Shown piece by piece: positions 11,509 to 25,300 of a DNA stretch of 64,000 nucleotides. Source of the stretch: Psoroptes ovis (Eukaryota > Arthropoda > Arachnida > Sarcoptiformes > Psoroptidae); contig PQWQ01000009.1 in the NCBI GenBank assembly GCA_002943765.1, positions 868,001 through 932,000 of the forward strand, in the 5' to 3' direction. The position numbers and the translations under genes are program-made. The notes under the pieces were generated by a model. It was not told where the DNA came from. It made no database searches and was given only the letters and a program-made list of their open reading frames with translations. Position 1 is the stretch's first letter. Each line of letters starts with the position of its first letter.

Positions 11509-12480
11509 ATAGTTTAGACCGAGAAAAAATGTATGCAAATATATTTATAAAAATAAATCAAAGTACTTGAAATTTCTTGATTATTATCGACAACAACTTT
11601 ATCTAAATCAATCAATGCACATTTTATCAAAATTGATTGATCAATTTGGATTCAAAAAATTTTGTTTAAAAACGGCAATAGATGGCGCTAAAATTTGACA
11701 AACAAACTCAAGTTTTTGAGGTTTTTTTTTGGTTCAATGGTAAAATTTGGTTCAGTATCACTAATACGCGTTCGATTTAAAACGAAATAGAAATTAAAAG
11801 TGAAATTCGAAAGTACAGCACTATTATCATTCGGTTTTTTCAAAAAATTGAACCACTACTACAAAATGAATTTTAGCAGCATCGATCTCATATTGTAATG
11901 CTACTACCATTAATTTATTCGAATTTCAGATTCAATTTACTCACATTTTTCGCCAAAAAAAAATTGCTGTGGTAGCAGTATAAAAATCAGTTGCAGCTAA
12001 CAATTATTTTCGTTCATTGTTTATTCAAGTTATTTCTGGCTCGAAAAAAAAATCCAGCATTGCTTTAAGCACCAAACACTTTTCTTTACTTTGTGTGTGT
12101 ATGTATTTTGTATCTCGTCAAATATATATTGTCTTTGATTGTTTTTTTTGATCATTAATAATTGTGCATCGTTTTTTTTTTCGAATTTCAAATGGATTCC
12201 TCAATGTCTCTTTTTTGAAATTTGATTTCAATTTTTTTCTTCTTTTCATCCTGAAATTTAATCATCAATAAATGTTTAAAAACTATAAAATAATTTGACA
12301 AGTTCCAATTTGTTAGCTATTAATCCATTAAAAGCTTATTTCTTTTCTTAAAACAATCATAATCAAACATCAATTACGTTCTCATTCAGAATATTGTTCA
12401 AAGTGTGCATTGATTGATTGGTGTATATTTAATTCTGCTGGTTTTTGCAAATAATCCAGCAGATTGATTATTTTTTAAAG
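11509..12480. other. Divergent intergenic region between the LRR-like gene and the SERBP1/Vig-like gene
   Basis: AT-rich, no convincing ORF. It contains an AGATGGCGCT motif near 11685 and CT/TTTC-rich stretches (12000-12260) that probably belong to the promoter and 5' leader of the gene starting at 12481. A TTTTTTAAAG acceptor-like run directly before that ATG leaves open a spliced leader. Confidence 0.5.
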
Positions 12481-14522
12481 ATGGAAGCTTCATACGGAAT
12501 CGGTGTTCAAAATCGTTATGCATTATTCCTTGAAGATGGTGAAGATGATTCTGCTGATCCATTTTCAGTGATAAATAATGCATCAGGATTTGGCGGTAAT
12601 GATCAACATCAAAATGTTGTTACCAGTGGTGGTGATTCGATTAAAAAAGGATCCGTTCAACAGCAACAATCATCAACAAAATTTGCTTCAAACCAGAAAC
12701 ATCAACAACAAAAATCATCAGCGACGAATGCTCCGAATAACAAGCAATCGTCTGGTGCATTGGTCGAATCAAAACAACAGAATGCCATTGGAAACAATCA
12801 AAGGAATGATTCTGGTAAGTTTTATTGATTCCTCCTTGATTCAAAATAGTCCTTTCAAATTATTATTCAATTAATTCTTTTGCATCAATTGATTTATTTG
12901 TTTTCCTAAAATACATGGCCATATTACAATCAAAAACAGCATGTTTCCTCTTATAATTCTCGTTTGCTAGAAATTAAACCTGCAAGCACGCCATAAGCTT
13001 TGTGTTTGATGAAAGAAAAAGAGTGGCAAGAGAGAGAGTGTATTGTTGATTATCTGTCTGTCTGTTGTTTCCTTCAATTCAGAGTTAGTGAGTGAGTGAG
13101 TGTGAATGCTGTATGCATGCATCATATTAAATTATTACTGCAATCAAAATATTTACACAGAAGCTTCGCATGTTTTTATCAGACAGCTATTTCGACCACA
13201 TGTGTTCGCCTTTTTGGTTTCAAAATTTTACAAATCACTTAATTTTTTTTTTCGAAATTTTTTTAAATAAGGACGGCCCGTTCGCAACCGTCAACAAGGA
13301 CAGCGAGGTGGTGGTGCTGGTGGTGTTGGTAATCGAGAAAATCAGGAAAATAGAGTCCAAAGATCTCCCAAAAATTTCGAACCTAAAGAAGATAGTGGCG
13401 ATCATAGAATAACCAAGGAATTAAGGTATGGCTTCATCATGATATGATATTAATAGATTTATAGAATAATTGATTGTGATTTTTGCAAGAAGTGAAAAAG
13501 ATATTCGCCGCAATGGATATTCACGTGGTGGAGGAACACGTGGAGGTGGTCGTGGTGGAGCCAGGTATGGAAAACGTGAATTCAACCGCCATTCAGGATC
13601 CGATCGATCTGGTGTCAAATCCATAGATAAACGTGAAGGTGGCGGTTCACATAATTGGGGTAAAATCGATGATTTCAGTGAACAACCATTAGAAAACGAA
13701 GAAATGATTAATGGCGAAAAAAATGAAAATGAAAAATCTCATAATGAAGAAGGTAATGTAGATGAAACTGGTGCTGCCGAAGGTGGTGAACAATCTGCTG
13801 GTGAAAATGATCCCAAAAGTGATGAGCCTCAATTCAAAACATTGGATGAGTATAAACGCGAATTAGAAGAGAAACGTGTGCACACACAATTCAACATTCG
13901 AAAACCAGGTGAAGGCGAAGATAAGTCGAAATGGAAAAAAACCTATGTACTTAAAAAGAAACCAGTGGCCGAAGAAGAGGAAGTTGAATATGAAGAAATC
14001 GAAGTTGTAAGTCTAAGTCGTGAAGTTGTGTTGAAGTTACTATGTCCGCCAATTAAGCCGATCAAATTCTGTAGAATACAATATTAAGTTTTTGATGGTT
14101 TACGGCGGATAGATTATTTGTTAAGAGTAGAACTTAGGGAATTTTGTCTCGAAATTCATTTATTTTAATTTTCGTTACAAATTATGTTCACTCACAATTT
14201 TTTTTTGTTTTTGCAGGAAGAAGATACGAACAAACGACGTAATCGTCAAGTGCTAGACATTGAAGTTTCTTTTCGACCAGCTGAGCGTAGAGGACTTAGA
14301 ACTGGCGATCCACGCGGTGGTACTCCTGGATCTGGTGGACAACGTGAAGGTGGTGAAAGACGACGCAATCCAGATGGTGAACGCCGAGGTGGAAGTCGTG
14401 GTGGTGGAGCTGGCCGTGGAATGGGTTCAGGGAGAGGTGGTAACCGGGGACGAGATCGTCATCGTTTCCAACCTGCCCCTAAATTTGATGATATAAACGA
14501 TTTCCCATCGTTAGCATCGTAA
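12481..14522 (+). CDS. SERBP1/HABP4/Vig-type RNA- and ribosome-binding protein
   Basis: Homologue of vertebrate SERBP1/HABP4 and fly Vig/Vig2, RGG-rich proteins that bind mRNA and idle ribosomes and are linked to RNAi complexes and chromatin. Four exons: 12481-12814, 13272-13425, 13490-14006, 14217-14522; 1311 nt, 436 aa, phase closed. The start gives YGIGVQNRYALFLEDGEDDS, the family's N-terminal motif (NRFxLLxD). Hallmarks in order: two RG/RGG clusters (around residues 110-195), then TLDEYKRELEEKR, FNIRKPGEGEDKSKWKKTYV, a long C-terminal RGG box (PRGGTPGSGGQREGGERRR onward) and the end DDINDFPSLAS. The 457-bp first intron carries GAGAGAG and GTGAGTGA microsatellite-like tracts. Vig versus Vig2 cannot be decided here. 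Confidence 0.93.
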
Positions 14523-14908
14523 TTTTCTGAGACCTTTCGGATTCTAACCATTTCACCGCAGATGAACCATTAACCTCATTCAATCATAAAAAAAAATCTA
14601 ATACTAAATAATCACTCGAAAATTTTTGCTGAAACATCAATCAAATCTCTACCAACTGAAAAATATACTTTTAACTTCTGTGTTGAAACATTTAAACAAA
14701 AAAGTCAAAAAGCCATTATTATTACAATTTGCAAAGCAGCAGAAACATTTAATGATGAATACATACAACACACTATCGGAGGCAAGTTTGAATCTTGCGT
14801 AAAAAATTTAGTTCAATTTTTCTTATTTACTCTAATTGATTTTTTTGTGTCGTATATTTGCTTCAAACTTTGTCTTCGTTTTTCTTTCATTTGTCTTCGA
14901 ATTATTGG

Positions 14909-14914
14909 AATAAA
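14909..14914 (+). terminator. Polyadenylation signal of the SERBP1/Vig-like gene
   Basis: AATAAA, about 390 bases after the stop and before the satellite array. It is the only clean hexamer placed to end this transcript before the repeats. Confidence 0.5.
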
Positions 14915-15037
14915 AATTGAAAATATTCAATTTATTATTATTTTCCTACCTCGTTTTTTTCTAATTTCATCAAGCATTGTCCAATCGAATAATGTTAACG
15001 AAAGAAAATAGATGGTAGCAATTACATTAAACTTTGA

Positions 15038-17278
15038 ATTGAAAAGTTGTGAAAAAATCTAAGGCTATCCATCGACAAAATTTTTGAAAATTTCGAAAAA
15101 ATCTAAGGCTATCCATCGTCAAAATTTTTCAAAAAATCGAAAAAATCTACGGCTATAGTACGTGGAAATTTTTGAGAAAATCGAAAAAATCTAAGGCTAT
15201 AATACGTGGAAATTTTTGAAAAAATCGAAAAAATCTAAGGCTATAATACGTGGAAATTTTTGAAAATTTCGAAAAAATCTAAGGCTATCCATCGTCAAAA
15301 TTTTTGAGAAAATCGAAAAAAACTAAGGCTATCCATCGTCAAAATTTTTGAAAATTTCGAAAAATTCTAAGACTATTGCCTTTGAAAATTTTTCAAAAAA
15401 TCGAAAAAATCTAAGGCTATCCATCGACAAAATTTTTGAATTTTTCGAAAAAATCTAAGGCTATCCATCGTCAAAATTTTTGAGAAAATCGAAAAAATCT
15501 AAGGCTATCCATCGTCAAAATTTTTGAAAATTTTGAAAAAATCTAAGGCTATCCATCGTCAAAATTTTTGAAAATTTTGAAAAATCTAAGGCTATCCATC
15601 GACAAAATTTTGAATTTTTCGAAAAAATCTAAGGCTATTCATCGTCAAAATTTTTGAGAAAATCGAAAAAATCTAAGGCTATTCATCGTCAAAATTTTTG
15701 AGAAAATCGAAAAAATCTAAGGCTATCCATCGTCAAAATTTTTGAGAAAATCGAAAAAATCTAAGGCTATAATACGTGGAAATTTTTGAAAATTTCGAAA
15801 AAATCTAAGGCTATCCATCGTCAAAATTTTTGAGAAAATCGAAAAAATCTAAGGCTATAATACGTGGAAATTTTTGAAAATTTCGAAAAAATCTAAGGCT
15901 ATCCATCGTCAAAATTTTTGAAGAAATCGAAAAAATCTAAGGCTATCCATCGTCAAAATTTTTGAGAAAATCGAAAAAAACTAAGGCTATCCATCGTCAA
16001 AATTTTTGAAAATTTCGAAAAATTCTAAGACTATTGCCTTTGAAAATTTTTGAAAATTTCGAAAAAATCTAAGGCTATCCATCGTCAAAATTTTTCAAAA
16101 AATCGAAAAAATCTACGGCTATAGTACGTGGAAATTTTTGAGAAAATCGAAAAAATCTAAGGCTATAATACGTGGAAATTTTTGAAAAAATCGAAAAAAT
16201 CTAAGGCTATCCATCGTCAAAATTTTTGAGAAAATCGAAAAAATCTAAGGCTATAATACGTGGAAATTTTTGAAAATTTCGAAAAATTCTAAGACTATTG
16301 CCTTTGAAAATTTTTCAAAAAATCGAAAAAATCTAAGGCTATCCATCGACAAAATTTTTGAATTTTTCGAAAAAATCTAAGGCTATCCATCGTCAAAATT
16401 TTAGAAAAATCGAAAAAATCTAAGGCTATAGTACGTGGAAATTTTTGAAAATTTCGAAAAAATCTAAGGCTATCCATGGTCAAAATTTTGGAAATTTTCG
16501 AAAAAATTTAAGGCTAACCATCGTCAAAATTTTTAGAAAAATCGAAAAAATCTAAGGCTATAGTACGTGGAAATTTTCGAAAATTTCGAAAAAATCTAAG
16601 GCTATCCATCGTCAAAATTTTTCAAATTTTCGAAAAAATCTAAGGCTATCCATCGTCAAAATTTTTCAAATTTTCGAAAAAATCTAAGGCTATCCATCGT
16701 CAAAATTTTTGAATTTTTCGAAAAAATCTAAGGCTATCCATCGTCAAAATTTTTGAATTTTTCGAAAAAATTTAAGGCTAACCATCGTCAAAATTTTTAG
16801 AAAAATCGAAAAAATCTAAGGCTATAGTACGTGGAAATTTTCGAAAATTTCGAAAAAATCTAAGGCTATCCATCGTCAAAATTTTTCAAATTTTCGAAAA
16901 AATCTAAGGCTATCCATCGTCAAAATTTTTGAATTTTTCGAAAAAATCTAAGGCTAACCATCGTCAAAATTTTTCAAAAAATCGAAAAAATCTAAGGCTA
17001 TAGTACGTGGAAATTTTTGAAAAAATCGAAAAAATCTAAGACTATTGCCTTTGAAAATTTTTCAAAAAATCGAAAAAATCTAAGGCTATCATCGTCAAAA
17101 TTTTTGAAAAAATCGAAAAATTCTAAGGCTATACATCGTCAAAATTTTTGAAAAAATCGAAAAAATCTAAGGCTAACCATCGCCATCTTTTTTGAAAAAA
17201 TCGAAAAATTCTAAGACTATTGCCTTTGAAAATTTTTCAAAAAATCCAAAAAATCTAAGGCTATAGTACGTGAAAAGC
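15038..17278. repeat. 44-bp tandem satellite array (~51 monomers)
   Basis: Head-to-tail monomers of 44 bp. The unit starts AAGGCTATCCATCGTCAAAA, continues TTTTTGAAAATTTCG and ends AAAAAATCT. Variants at the 5' third define classes: CCATCGTC or CCATCGAC (commonest), ATAGTACGTGG or ATAATACGTGG, and AAGACTATTGCCTTTG. The middle is nearly self-complementary (CAAAATTTTTG / GAAAATTTC). Blocks of ordered variants recur; for example the ATTGCCTTTG class occurs near 15369, 16027, 16291, 17038 and 17213, at spacings close to multiples of 44. Degenerate AAGGCTA fragments continue to about 17560. No coding capacity. Confidence 0.97.
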
Positions 17279-18218
17279 GAGCATTGATAGACAAATAGGC
17301 AATAAAATTTTTGTCAACTCAATCATAATCAATCAATTAATTGTCAAATATAGCATCTCATTGTTACTGGCTCGGTTGTAAATTTTGCAAAAATTTAATA
17401 AAATCAAAGGCTACACATCGCTAGGCTTTTTTTTCCAAAAATTTTTCAATTTTTCATATAAAGAAAAAAAAAATTGAATTAATCAAAAATTTTTATAAAT
17501 TTTTTCATAAATCAAATTTTTAACCCTTATCCGATATCCGTAGCCTAAAAAAACAATAAGGCTATCAATCACATATGATTGTACAACATTCTCGTAGTTT
17601 CGTATGTACTGGACCATAGTTTTTCATTATTTAATTTGTTTTTTATTTTTTCTTTATGAATTAATTTTTTTCATTATTTTCATTTTCTCTAATCAATTAA
17701 TTATACATGATGATGATCTTTATATATAAATATTGGTTAGATGATGGTCAATCAATATGTGTGTGAGTGTGTGTGTGCTTTTTTTTTATTTGATACAAAT
17801 TTAAAATATATTCGGGGATAGAGATATAGAGAGAAATGACCAAAAAAGAAAAAAATTGAGCATTAAATTTTGTGAAAATGATAAATTGTTATTTCATTTT
17901 AAATTATTTATTATTAGTTGTTGGATATAATTATTTTCAAATGTCAAAAAAAAAAGAAAAAAATCAATTATCTTCCTCTGGTATTTAAAGCTGATTATCA
18001 ATGATGATCATGATCATGTCCATTGTTTGATCGTGTTTCAATGTGTTTCAATCACTTTTATGTTTGCAATTAGTAATTTTCATTTTAAGATCAATACAGT
18101 TTTGAAATTAATTATAAATATAAATGTTTTTACAAGTTTTTAATCACAGTGTTTTATATTTTTATTTTTCATTTTTCGTAGAAATACAAATTTTCGAATT
18201 ATTTTGTTTTGTTTTGTC
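17279..18218. other. 3' flank of the sugar transporter, degenerate satellite traces and simple repeats
   Basis: Contains decayed AAGGCTA pieces (17408, 17562), a short GT run (17758-17778) and AT-rich sequence that should include the 3' UTR of the minus-strand transporter. No ORF worth reporting. Confidence 0.5.
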
Positions 18219-21200
18219 TCATAATTGATCTTCAATTATTATTCGATGATGATGATGATTATTAGATGTTGCAATGGCAAAATTACTACTGCCAACAATG
18301 AAACTTCCACCACCACCACCACCACTAAATACATCATTCATCATTGATTGTTGTTGTTGTTGTTGTTGTAATGGTGGTTGTTGTAAATGATGATGATGAT
18401 GATGAGCAGCAGCAGCAGCAATGGTACCGATTTTTTTTCTCGTCAATGTTGATGAGCTTGGATTCTGTGATAATTGTGGATTATTTGATGTTGGAGGAAA
18501 TATGAATGGCGTTGATGATGAACATAATGTTGATGATGATGGTGGTGTTAATGATGGTGGTGATGATGTCTGTTGACGATGATATTGATTGACTAGTTGT
18601 GATTGATGAAGATGATTAGGAATAGGAGCGCTCGATGATAATGGCACTATTTGCGGTATTGGTGGTGGTGGTGGTGGTGGTGGTTGATGATCGATATAAG
18701 ATTGTTGCGTTTGTCGCGTGTGATGATGATGATGATGAGGATTGGTAGAATTCACAACCGGTTGTTGTGATGATGATTGAGGAGGTGGCAATACAAAATG
18801 ATACGATTCTTTTGGTTGATTCGAATGTATAGGCGCTGTTGGTGGTGGCAATGCCACCGTAATTGATTCTGGCTGTGATGGCACAATTGGTATCTGCATA
18901 ATTGGAGTTGATGGACCAATCATCGGTATACGACCCATACTACCGGTCGGTGTATGATGTGATGGACCCGGTGTTATCGGTGTTTGTGGTTGACTTCCAC
19001 CGCCAGTTATTGTTTGTTGTGGTGTTGTCGCTGGCGCACCATCATTGTAATGAAAATGATGATAATGGTGATGATGAAGATAGCCTATTAGATAATTATA
19101 ACATTAATAAAAATAATAATAATTCATAATCGGGATCAATATAAAATTAAGAACGAATTATTACGAATTCCAATTGCAAAAAAAAAATAAATAAAATAAA
19201 AAACACAAAAATATTTTTTGGGATTTAAACAATAATGAATGGGTTTTTATTTAATTTAATTTAAGGGTAAAAATCAATGATAATTGTAAACAAAACAAAC
19301 AAAAAAAAATGAAAATAATTAAAAAAAATCAAATCGTTTTATAATGGGGTTTGAATTGGTTTTGTTGAAATTACGGGTAAAAAAAATCGAACGATGACTA
19401 GGATTTTTTTTTGTTCATTTAATTCCGTTCAGATATGTTCATGTTTGTTGTAAATAGAGAGAATCATCATAAATTTGATTGATTCTTCTGCTTACATTTT
19501 TCCAAGGTTCTTTCATCAGCAAATATAATATCACCACTACTTGATTTATGTGAATAAATATCACCAGAACTTGAATTATGTGATCCAAGACCACTTTGTT
19601 GTTGTTGTTGTTGTTGTGATGTTGTTTGTGCAGTAGTAGTTTGCAAATTATGATTATTATTACCAATATTATTATTATTATTATTAGCATTATTATTAAA
19701 TTGTTGTGATCCACTGATTACATCATCAATTTGTATTAAATTATCGGAACCATCTTTACGAAATAATGCCGATATTTCTTCAAATGTACGATTTTTTGTT
19801 TCTGGCACTTTAAAATATGTAAATATCCAAAAAATGGCTAAAAATCCGGTGAATGGTAAAAATGCATATTTATCCATAGCTTTCTATATGGGGTAATAAT
19901 TATAATAATAATTATATTTTGAATAAATTTAAATTTAAAATTAGAATCATTTCAAATGATAATAATATAAAAAATGTTTCAAAATTGTTTCTTACATCTT
20001 TGAATTGTATCATAATTGGAAATGCAAGACCAACAACAAAATTCGTAAACCAATTAACAGATGCTGCAATACTGATGGCAGCTGGTCTTGGTCCTTGTGA
20101 AAAAAGCTCAGCAGTTATCATCCAAGGAATTGATCCTTTGAAAAAAATAAATTATTTCATTTTAAAAAAAAAATCTAAAAAAATTCATTTGATAAATATT
20201 ACCGGGTCCAATGGCAAAAAATACAACATAAATCAATGTACTAATCACGCTCATATAAGACATCCATGTGTATAGAAACTGATGGAATTTTTTTTTTTTT
20301 TTTTTTTTTTTTGTAAAAATATTTAATTTAAAAAAATTTTTCATCCAAAAAAAAAAAATTGAGACATACCCCAAATAATAAAAATATCGTCAAAAACATG
20401 CTTGTAATAAACATTCCACCAAGACCATATAAATGTAATGTACGGCGACCAGTACGATCCATTAACATCATTGATACTAATGACATCAATACCATGACAA
20501 CACCAACACCGATCGTTGAATATTTAGCCAAATCATCACCAAGACCAGCTATTGTGAATATATTTGTTGAATAATAAAATATTGCATTTATACCGGATAA
20601 TTGTTGCGACAATTGCATCACAATACCAATGATTAATGGAATTTGTAATGAACGATTTTTAATCAATTGTAACATTGTTATCTTTTGGCGAATAACAATA
20701 ATAATAATGTTGATATAGAATAAATAGTAAATAAATAAAAATATAATGAAAAACAATAAATCATATTAAAAATAAATAAATAAATAAATAAATATACTTT
20801 GGCTTCCTGCTGTTGTGCTCTATCTTCGATGCGCATCTCTTCAATATCATCTTCAACATTTGTCGTACATCTTAAACGTTGTAATGCTAATAATAATAAT
20901 AATAATGAAGATAATGAGGGGAAAATAAATATTAACATTAAAAATAAATAAATATGAATATTAATAAATAAATAAATAATGATTATCATTATTATTATAA
21001 TAAAGGAAAATTTCATAAATATATCAAAAATATCAAAAAAAATACCATAAGTAGCTTCAGTTAATCTTCCTTTTGAAATCAACAAATATCTAGGCGATTC
21101 CGGACATTGCGGTAAAAGCATCAATTGTAATATGGCTGGTATGAATGCTACACCTAATAAAAATGGCCATCCATTTTCGGTGCCCAATATTTGTGATAGT

Positions 21201-22304
21201 CCTAATATTTGTGATAATAATAGACCAATGGTTACGCCCAATTGATTGACCGTTCCTAAAATAATAATAATGATAATAATTTATTATTGAAACAAAAACA
21301 CAATGATACACAAATAATAAATTATAATATAAATTAGGGAATAATGAATAAGGGAAAAATTATTGCCATTTTTTTCTCAAAAAACATTTTGAATTATTCA
21401 TATATTTGAATTTTATGGTAATTTTATAATGTAATATGAACATTAAATTGATCGATAAATTCAATGTTTTGAGAAAATTATTCATTCATTCATTCATTTG
21501 TATTGTAAAATGACATTGTTTCAAAAATGAACTTTTTTCCCTTGAAATTCATGGCGTAAAACCTGAATTTTTCTCTATTTTTGAATATATATTTTCACTT
21601 ACCAAGAGCACCACGTAATGTCATTGGTGCAATTTCTGAAAGATACCTGAATTGGTGTTGTAATTAATACAAAAAAAAAATAATTATTTATAAATTAATA
21701 ATTATAATTCTTACATAGGCACAAGTGCTGTATTCAATCCACAACTTAGTCCAATGAAAAACCTTCCAATTACAAGACATTCAATTGAACGAAATAAATG
21801 TGATGAACTCATCAATGTTGCACCTAGAATTGCTATCGCATTGTTCAATAATAGACCACATTTTCTATTGTAGATGAATAAATATTTTGAAAAATTTAAA
21901 TGCAAAGAAATAATGATAAAAATCTCTAACCTTCCACAATAATCAGCAATAGCACCGCCAGATAAACCGCCAATCATACCACCGACGGCAAATATTGAAA
22001 CAGTTACCGACCATATTAATGTCAACGTATCTTCAGACATATATTTACCGGTACGTGATTTATATACTTCGGCAATAAAATTTTCAAGAATCTTTGAAAG
22101 AATAAATTTTAGAATAAAGAAAAACAAAAATTCATAAGTCAAAACTGTCAAAAAAATGAAGAAAAAAAAAATATTCCAACCACCAAAAACAAACACAAAC
22201 CTTTTGTGGAGCATTTATAACGCCTGTATTGTAACCGAATTGAAACATACCAAGTACGGCTGAAAATATTGCAAATACTAGCATACATGTTAGACCCTGG
22301 ATTT

Positions 22305-22339
<35 letters not shown>

Positions 22340-25300
22340 AAGAAATTATTTTTAGAAAATTGAAATATTTTCCAGAAAAAAAAGCAATGAATTGAATTGA
22401 ATGTTATAAAATAAAATAAAAAATAATTTTCAAATTTTCAAATTTGAAATCAAATGAGAGAATACACACTTATAATATAAATGCTATTTATAAAAAAAAT
22501 GATAATGTTTCACACAATATGTTTTGATAAGTTTTCTGTTATTTTTATGGGAACCCAAAAATTTAGATCAATTTTCGGTTCATTTGTTTTCAAAAAAGAA
22601 AGAAAAGAAAAGAATCTTGAAAAAATTTCATGCAGCAATTCATGTGAATGAACAATACAATTCTTATATATATGATTTGTATTGTATTTAAATCATGAAT
22701 GCAAGGTCAACATATTGTTTAGCGTCTATATATGTACGGGTACTGGTAACCAGGGTCCAGGAAAAAAAATGAAATACAGGGTTTAAAGTTCTAATTCGGG
22801 GTTTTAAAACTCATTTTCGTAATTTTAAAATTAAATTTCGTAATTTTACGGTTAAAAATTGCATTCAAAACTACGAAAATTTATTTTAAAACTCTGAATC
22901 CGAAACTTGAAACCCCCTTAAACGAAATTCATTTCGATCGAGTATTTGGTAATTTCTTCAACATTTTACATTTTAATTTAAGAAAATAATTTTATATAAA
23001 ATCATACAAATTATTCGTACGTTACGTAATAAACATTACAGCAATAATATTATCATTCATTCATTAATTGATTGATTCATTCATTCATTCATTTAAGCTA
23101 AATATACATCCAATATATTTTATTCATTTCAAATTACAACATCATTTGAATAATACACCATGAATTTTTAATCGGGAAAAAAGGAAAATTCTTTCATACA
23201 TTAAGTATGTGTACTAAATGGTTTTTAAAAAAATATATTTAAACATCTTTTTTTTCGATTCATTCATTCAATGAGCCATTCATTCATTCATTTTGATAAA
23301 ATACAAAAATTCAACGATAAAAATAAACCAGAGTTTCTAGGTCATGTTTATATAAATATCATATATTTATTCAGAGATATAAATAGTGTATTTACATGTG
23401 TGCGCTCTGTGTGGTATCTGTGTGTAATTCAGTGTGTGCCTAAATAGAATCAAAAATAAGAATAAAAATTATATTAGGTTGTCCGGAAAGTTTTTGCCAA
23501 TCATATCGTTGGGGAATTATGAGAAAATTGGCAAGAACTTATCGAACAACCTAATAAATCAGAATTGTAGAATTTATATTTTTTTTATTTTTGTTTTGTT
23601 TTTCAAACAAGGTCCAAAAATTGGTCCCAAAAATAGAATATATTGTTTGCTTGGTGTTGTTACTGTTGTTATTGTTCTAAATTTCTCTCCCATTTCATAT
23701 ATTAACAGGGTTTAAAGTTTTAATTCGTAGTTTTGAAAATGAATTTCGTAATTTTACGATTTGAATTTCCATTTTAAAACTACGAAAATCAACTTTAAAA
23801 CTCCGGATAAAAACTTCAGATACCCTGTAACAGTTGGAAAATTATATATATTTTTTAAAAAACAGAATATAAATGCAAATCATATTATATAAATAGAATC
23901 GAATATATATATTAGGCTGTCCGAAAAGTTCTTGTCGAATTTCCAATAATTTTCTACGATATAATCGGCAAAAACTTTACGGACAAGCTAATATAAATGA
24001 GAATATTATTACAAATAAAATCAATTTTGAATTGAAAATTTTTTGCAAAATACAAATAACAGTGCAAAACACGTTAATTTTTGGCTTTTGATTAAAATAA
24101 AATTAAAAAAAAAATAAAAGATAACAAATTATCGAATTGGAAATAATGAATAAATGAATAAACGAATTAAATGAAATGAATGTAAGTAAATTGAAAATAT
24201 ATATTTCAAATATTTCAATAAGGTTCAATGATTTCTAAATCATATCGGTTGAATAATAATCATTCATTCATTCATTTATTCAATCGGTGAAATGCAAATG
24301 AATAAATGAATGAATGAATGAATAAATACTTGAATCTATGAATATTTGAATTCATAGATTTGAAAATTTCGCTGTTATTCATATTCAAAACGTAATGCTT
24401 AACATTAATACAGGGTTTTAAAAATTGATTTTCAGAGTTTTCAAATTGATTTTCATAGTTTTAAATGTAATTCTGAACTGTATAATTACGAAATTTAATT
24501 TAAAAACTACGAAAATTCAATTTAAAAACTTCAAATCAAAACTTTAAACCCCTGTAAATGAATATGTTTTAATTAAACAACAATAAACGATTGAATCAAA
24601 TCATATTTATGTGGTTTGCTTTCTTGCTTGCTTTTTCGTGAAAAAGAGAAATTTCAGCATGTTATTCTCTTGTATTGTTGTTGATTTGAATAATAAATAC
24701 ACACAGAGACACACATTAAAATCATATATTTAAAAGTTAAAATGAATATTATTTTACATACAACAACAAATACAAATAGTGATAATAATAATACGAATAA
24801 TGAATTCAACCAAATAATAATAATCATTAAAAAAGTACAATTATTTAATATTCTAAAATCATTATTACGATTATTATCATTTAGAATCATTACGGGTAAA
24901 TCATTTGCAATGCAAAAAATGCAAATGTTTTATAGTTTTTTTTTTGTATGGAAAAATATGTATTTTTGAATCTATTTTAAAATATTGGATTGTCCCATAA
25001 GTTCTTGCCGATTTTCCAATGATTTTCGAACGATATAATCGGCAAGAACTTATGGGACAGCCCAATATTATGAAATATGAATATGACTGTTGTTGTGTTG
25101 CAATACCTCTGAAAAATCAAGCTAAACGTTTCGCAAAAATATAAAAATATAAAAATCTAAACAATTAAAAACAGCAAACATATATTCGAGAGAGGGGTTA
25201 TTTAATGATATGAAGTAATGTGTAATACAACACAAATCATTTACAAATGAATGAATGAATGAAATGGTAAACCATTTACACAAATGTTTATTATTCAATG

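Noticed and set aside
16295..16483. Minus-strand ORF with repeated LRFFR and ALDFFDF motifs
   Set aside because: It is a translation of satellite monomers; 44 is not a multiple of three and the frame is accidental.
15038..17278. CRISPR-like array
   Set aside because: The 44-bp units are contiguous with no unique spacers, in a eukaryotic context; it is a satellite.
20678..20790. ORF extensions into the transporter introns (Ile/Tyr/Phe-rich)
   Set aside because: Read-through of introns; the splice-bounded exons match the GLUT family without them.
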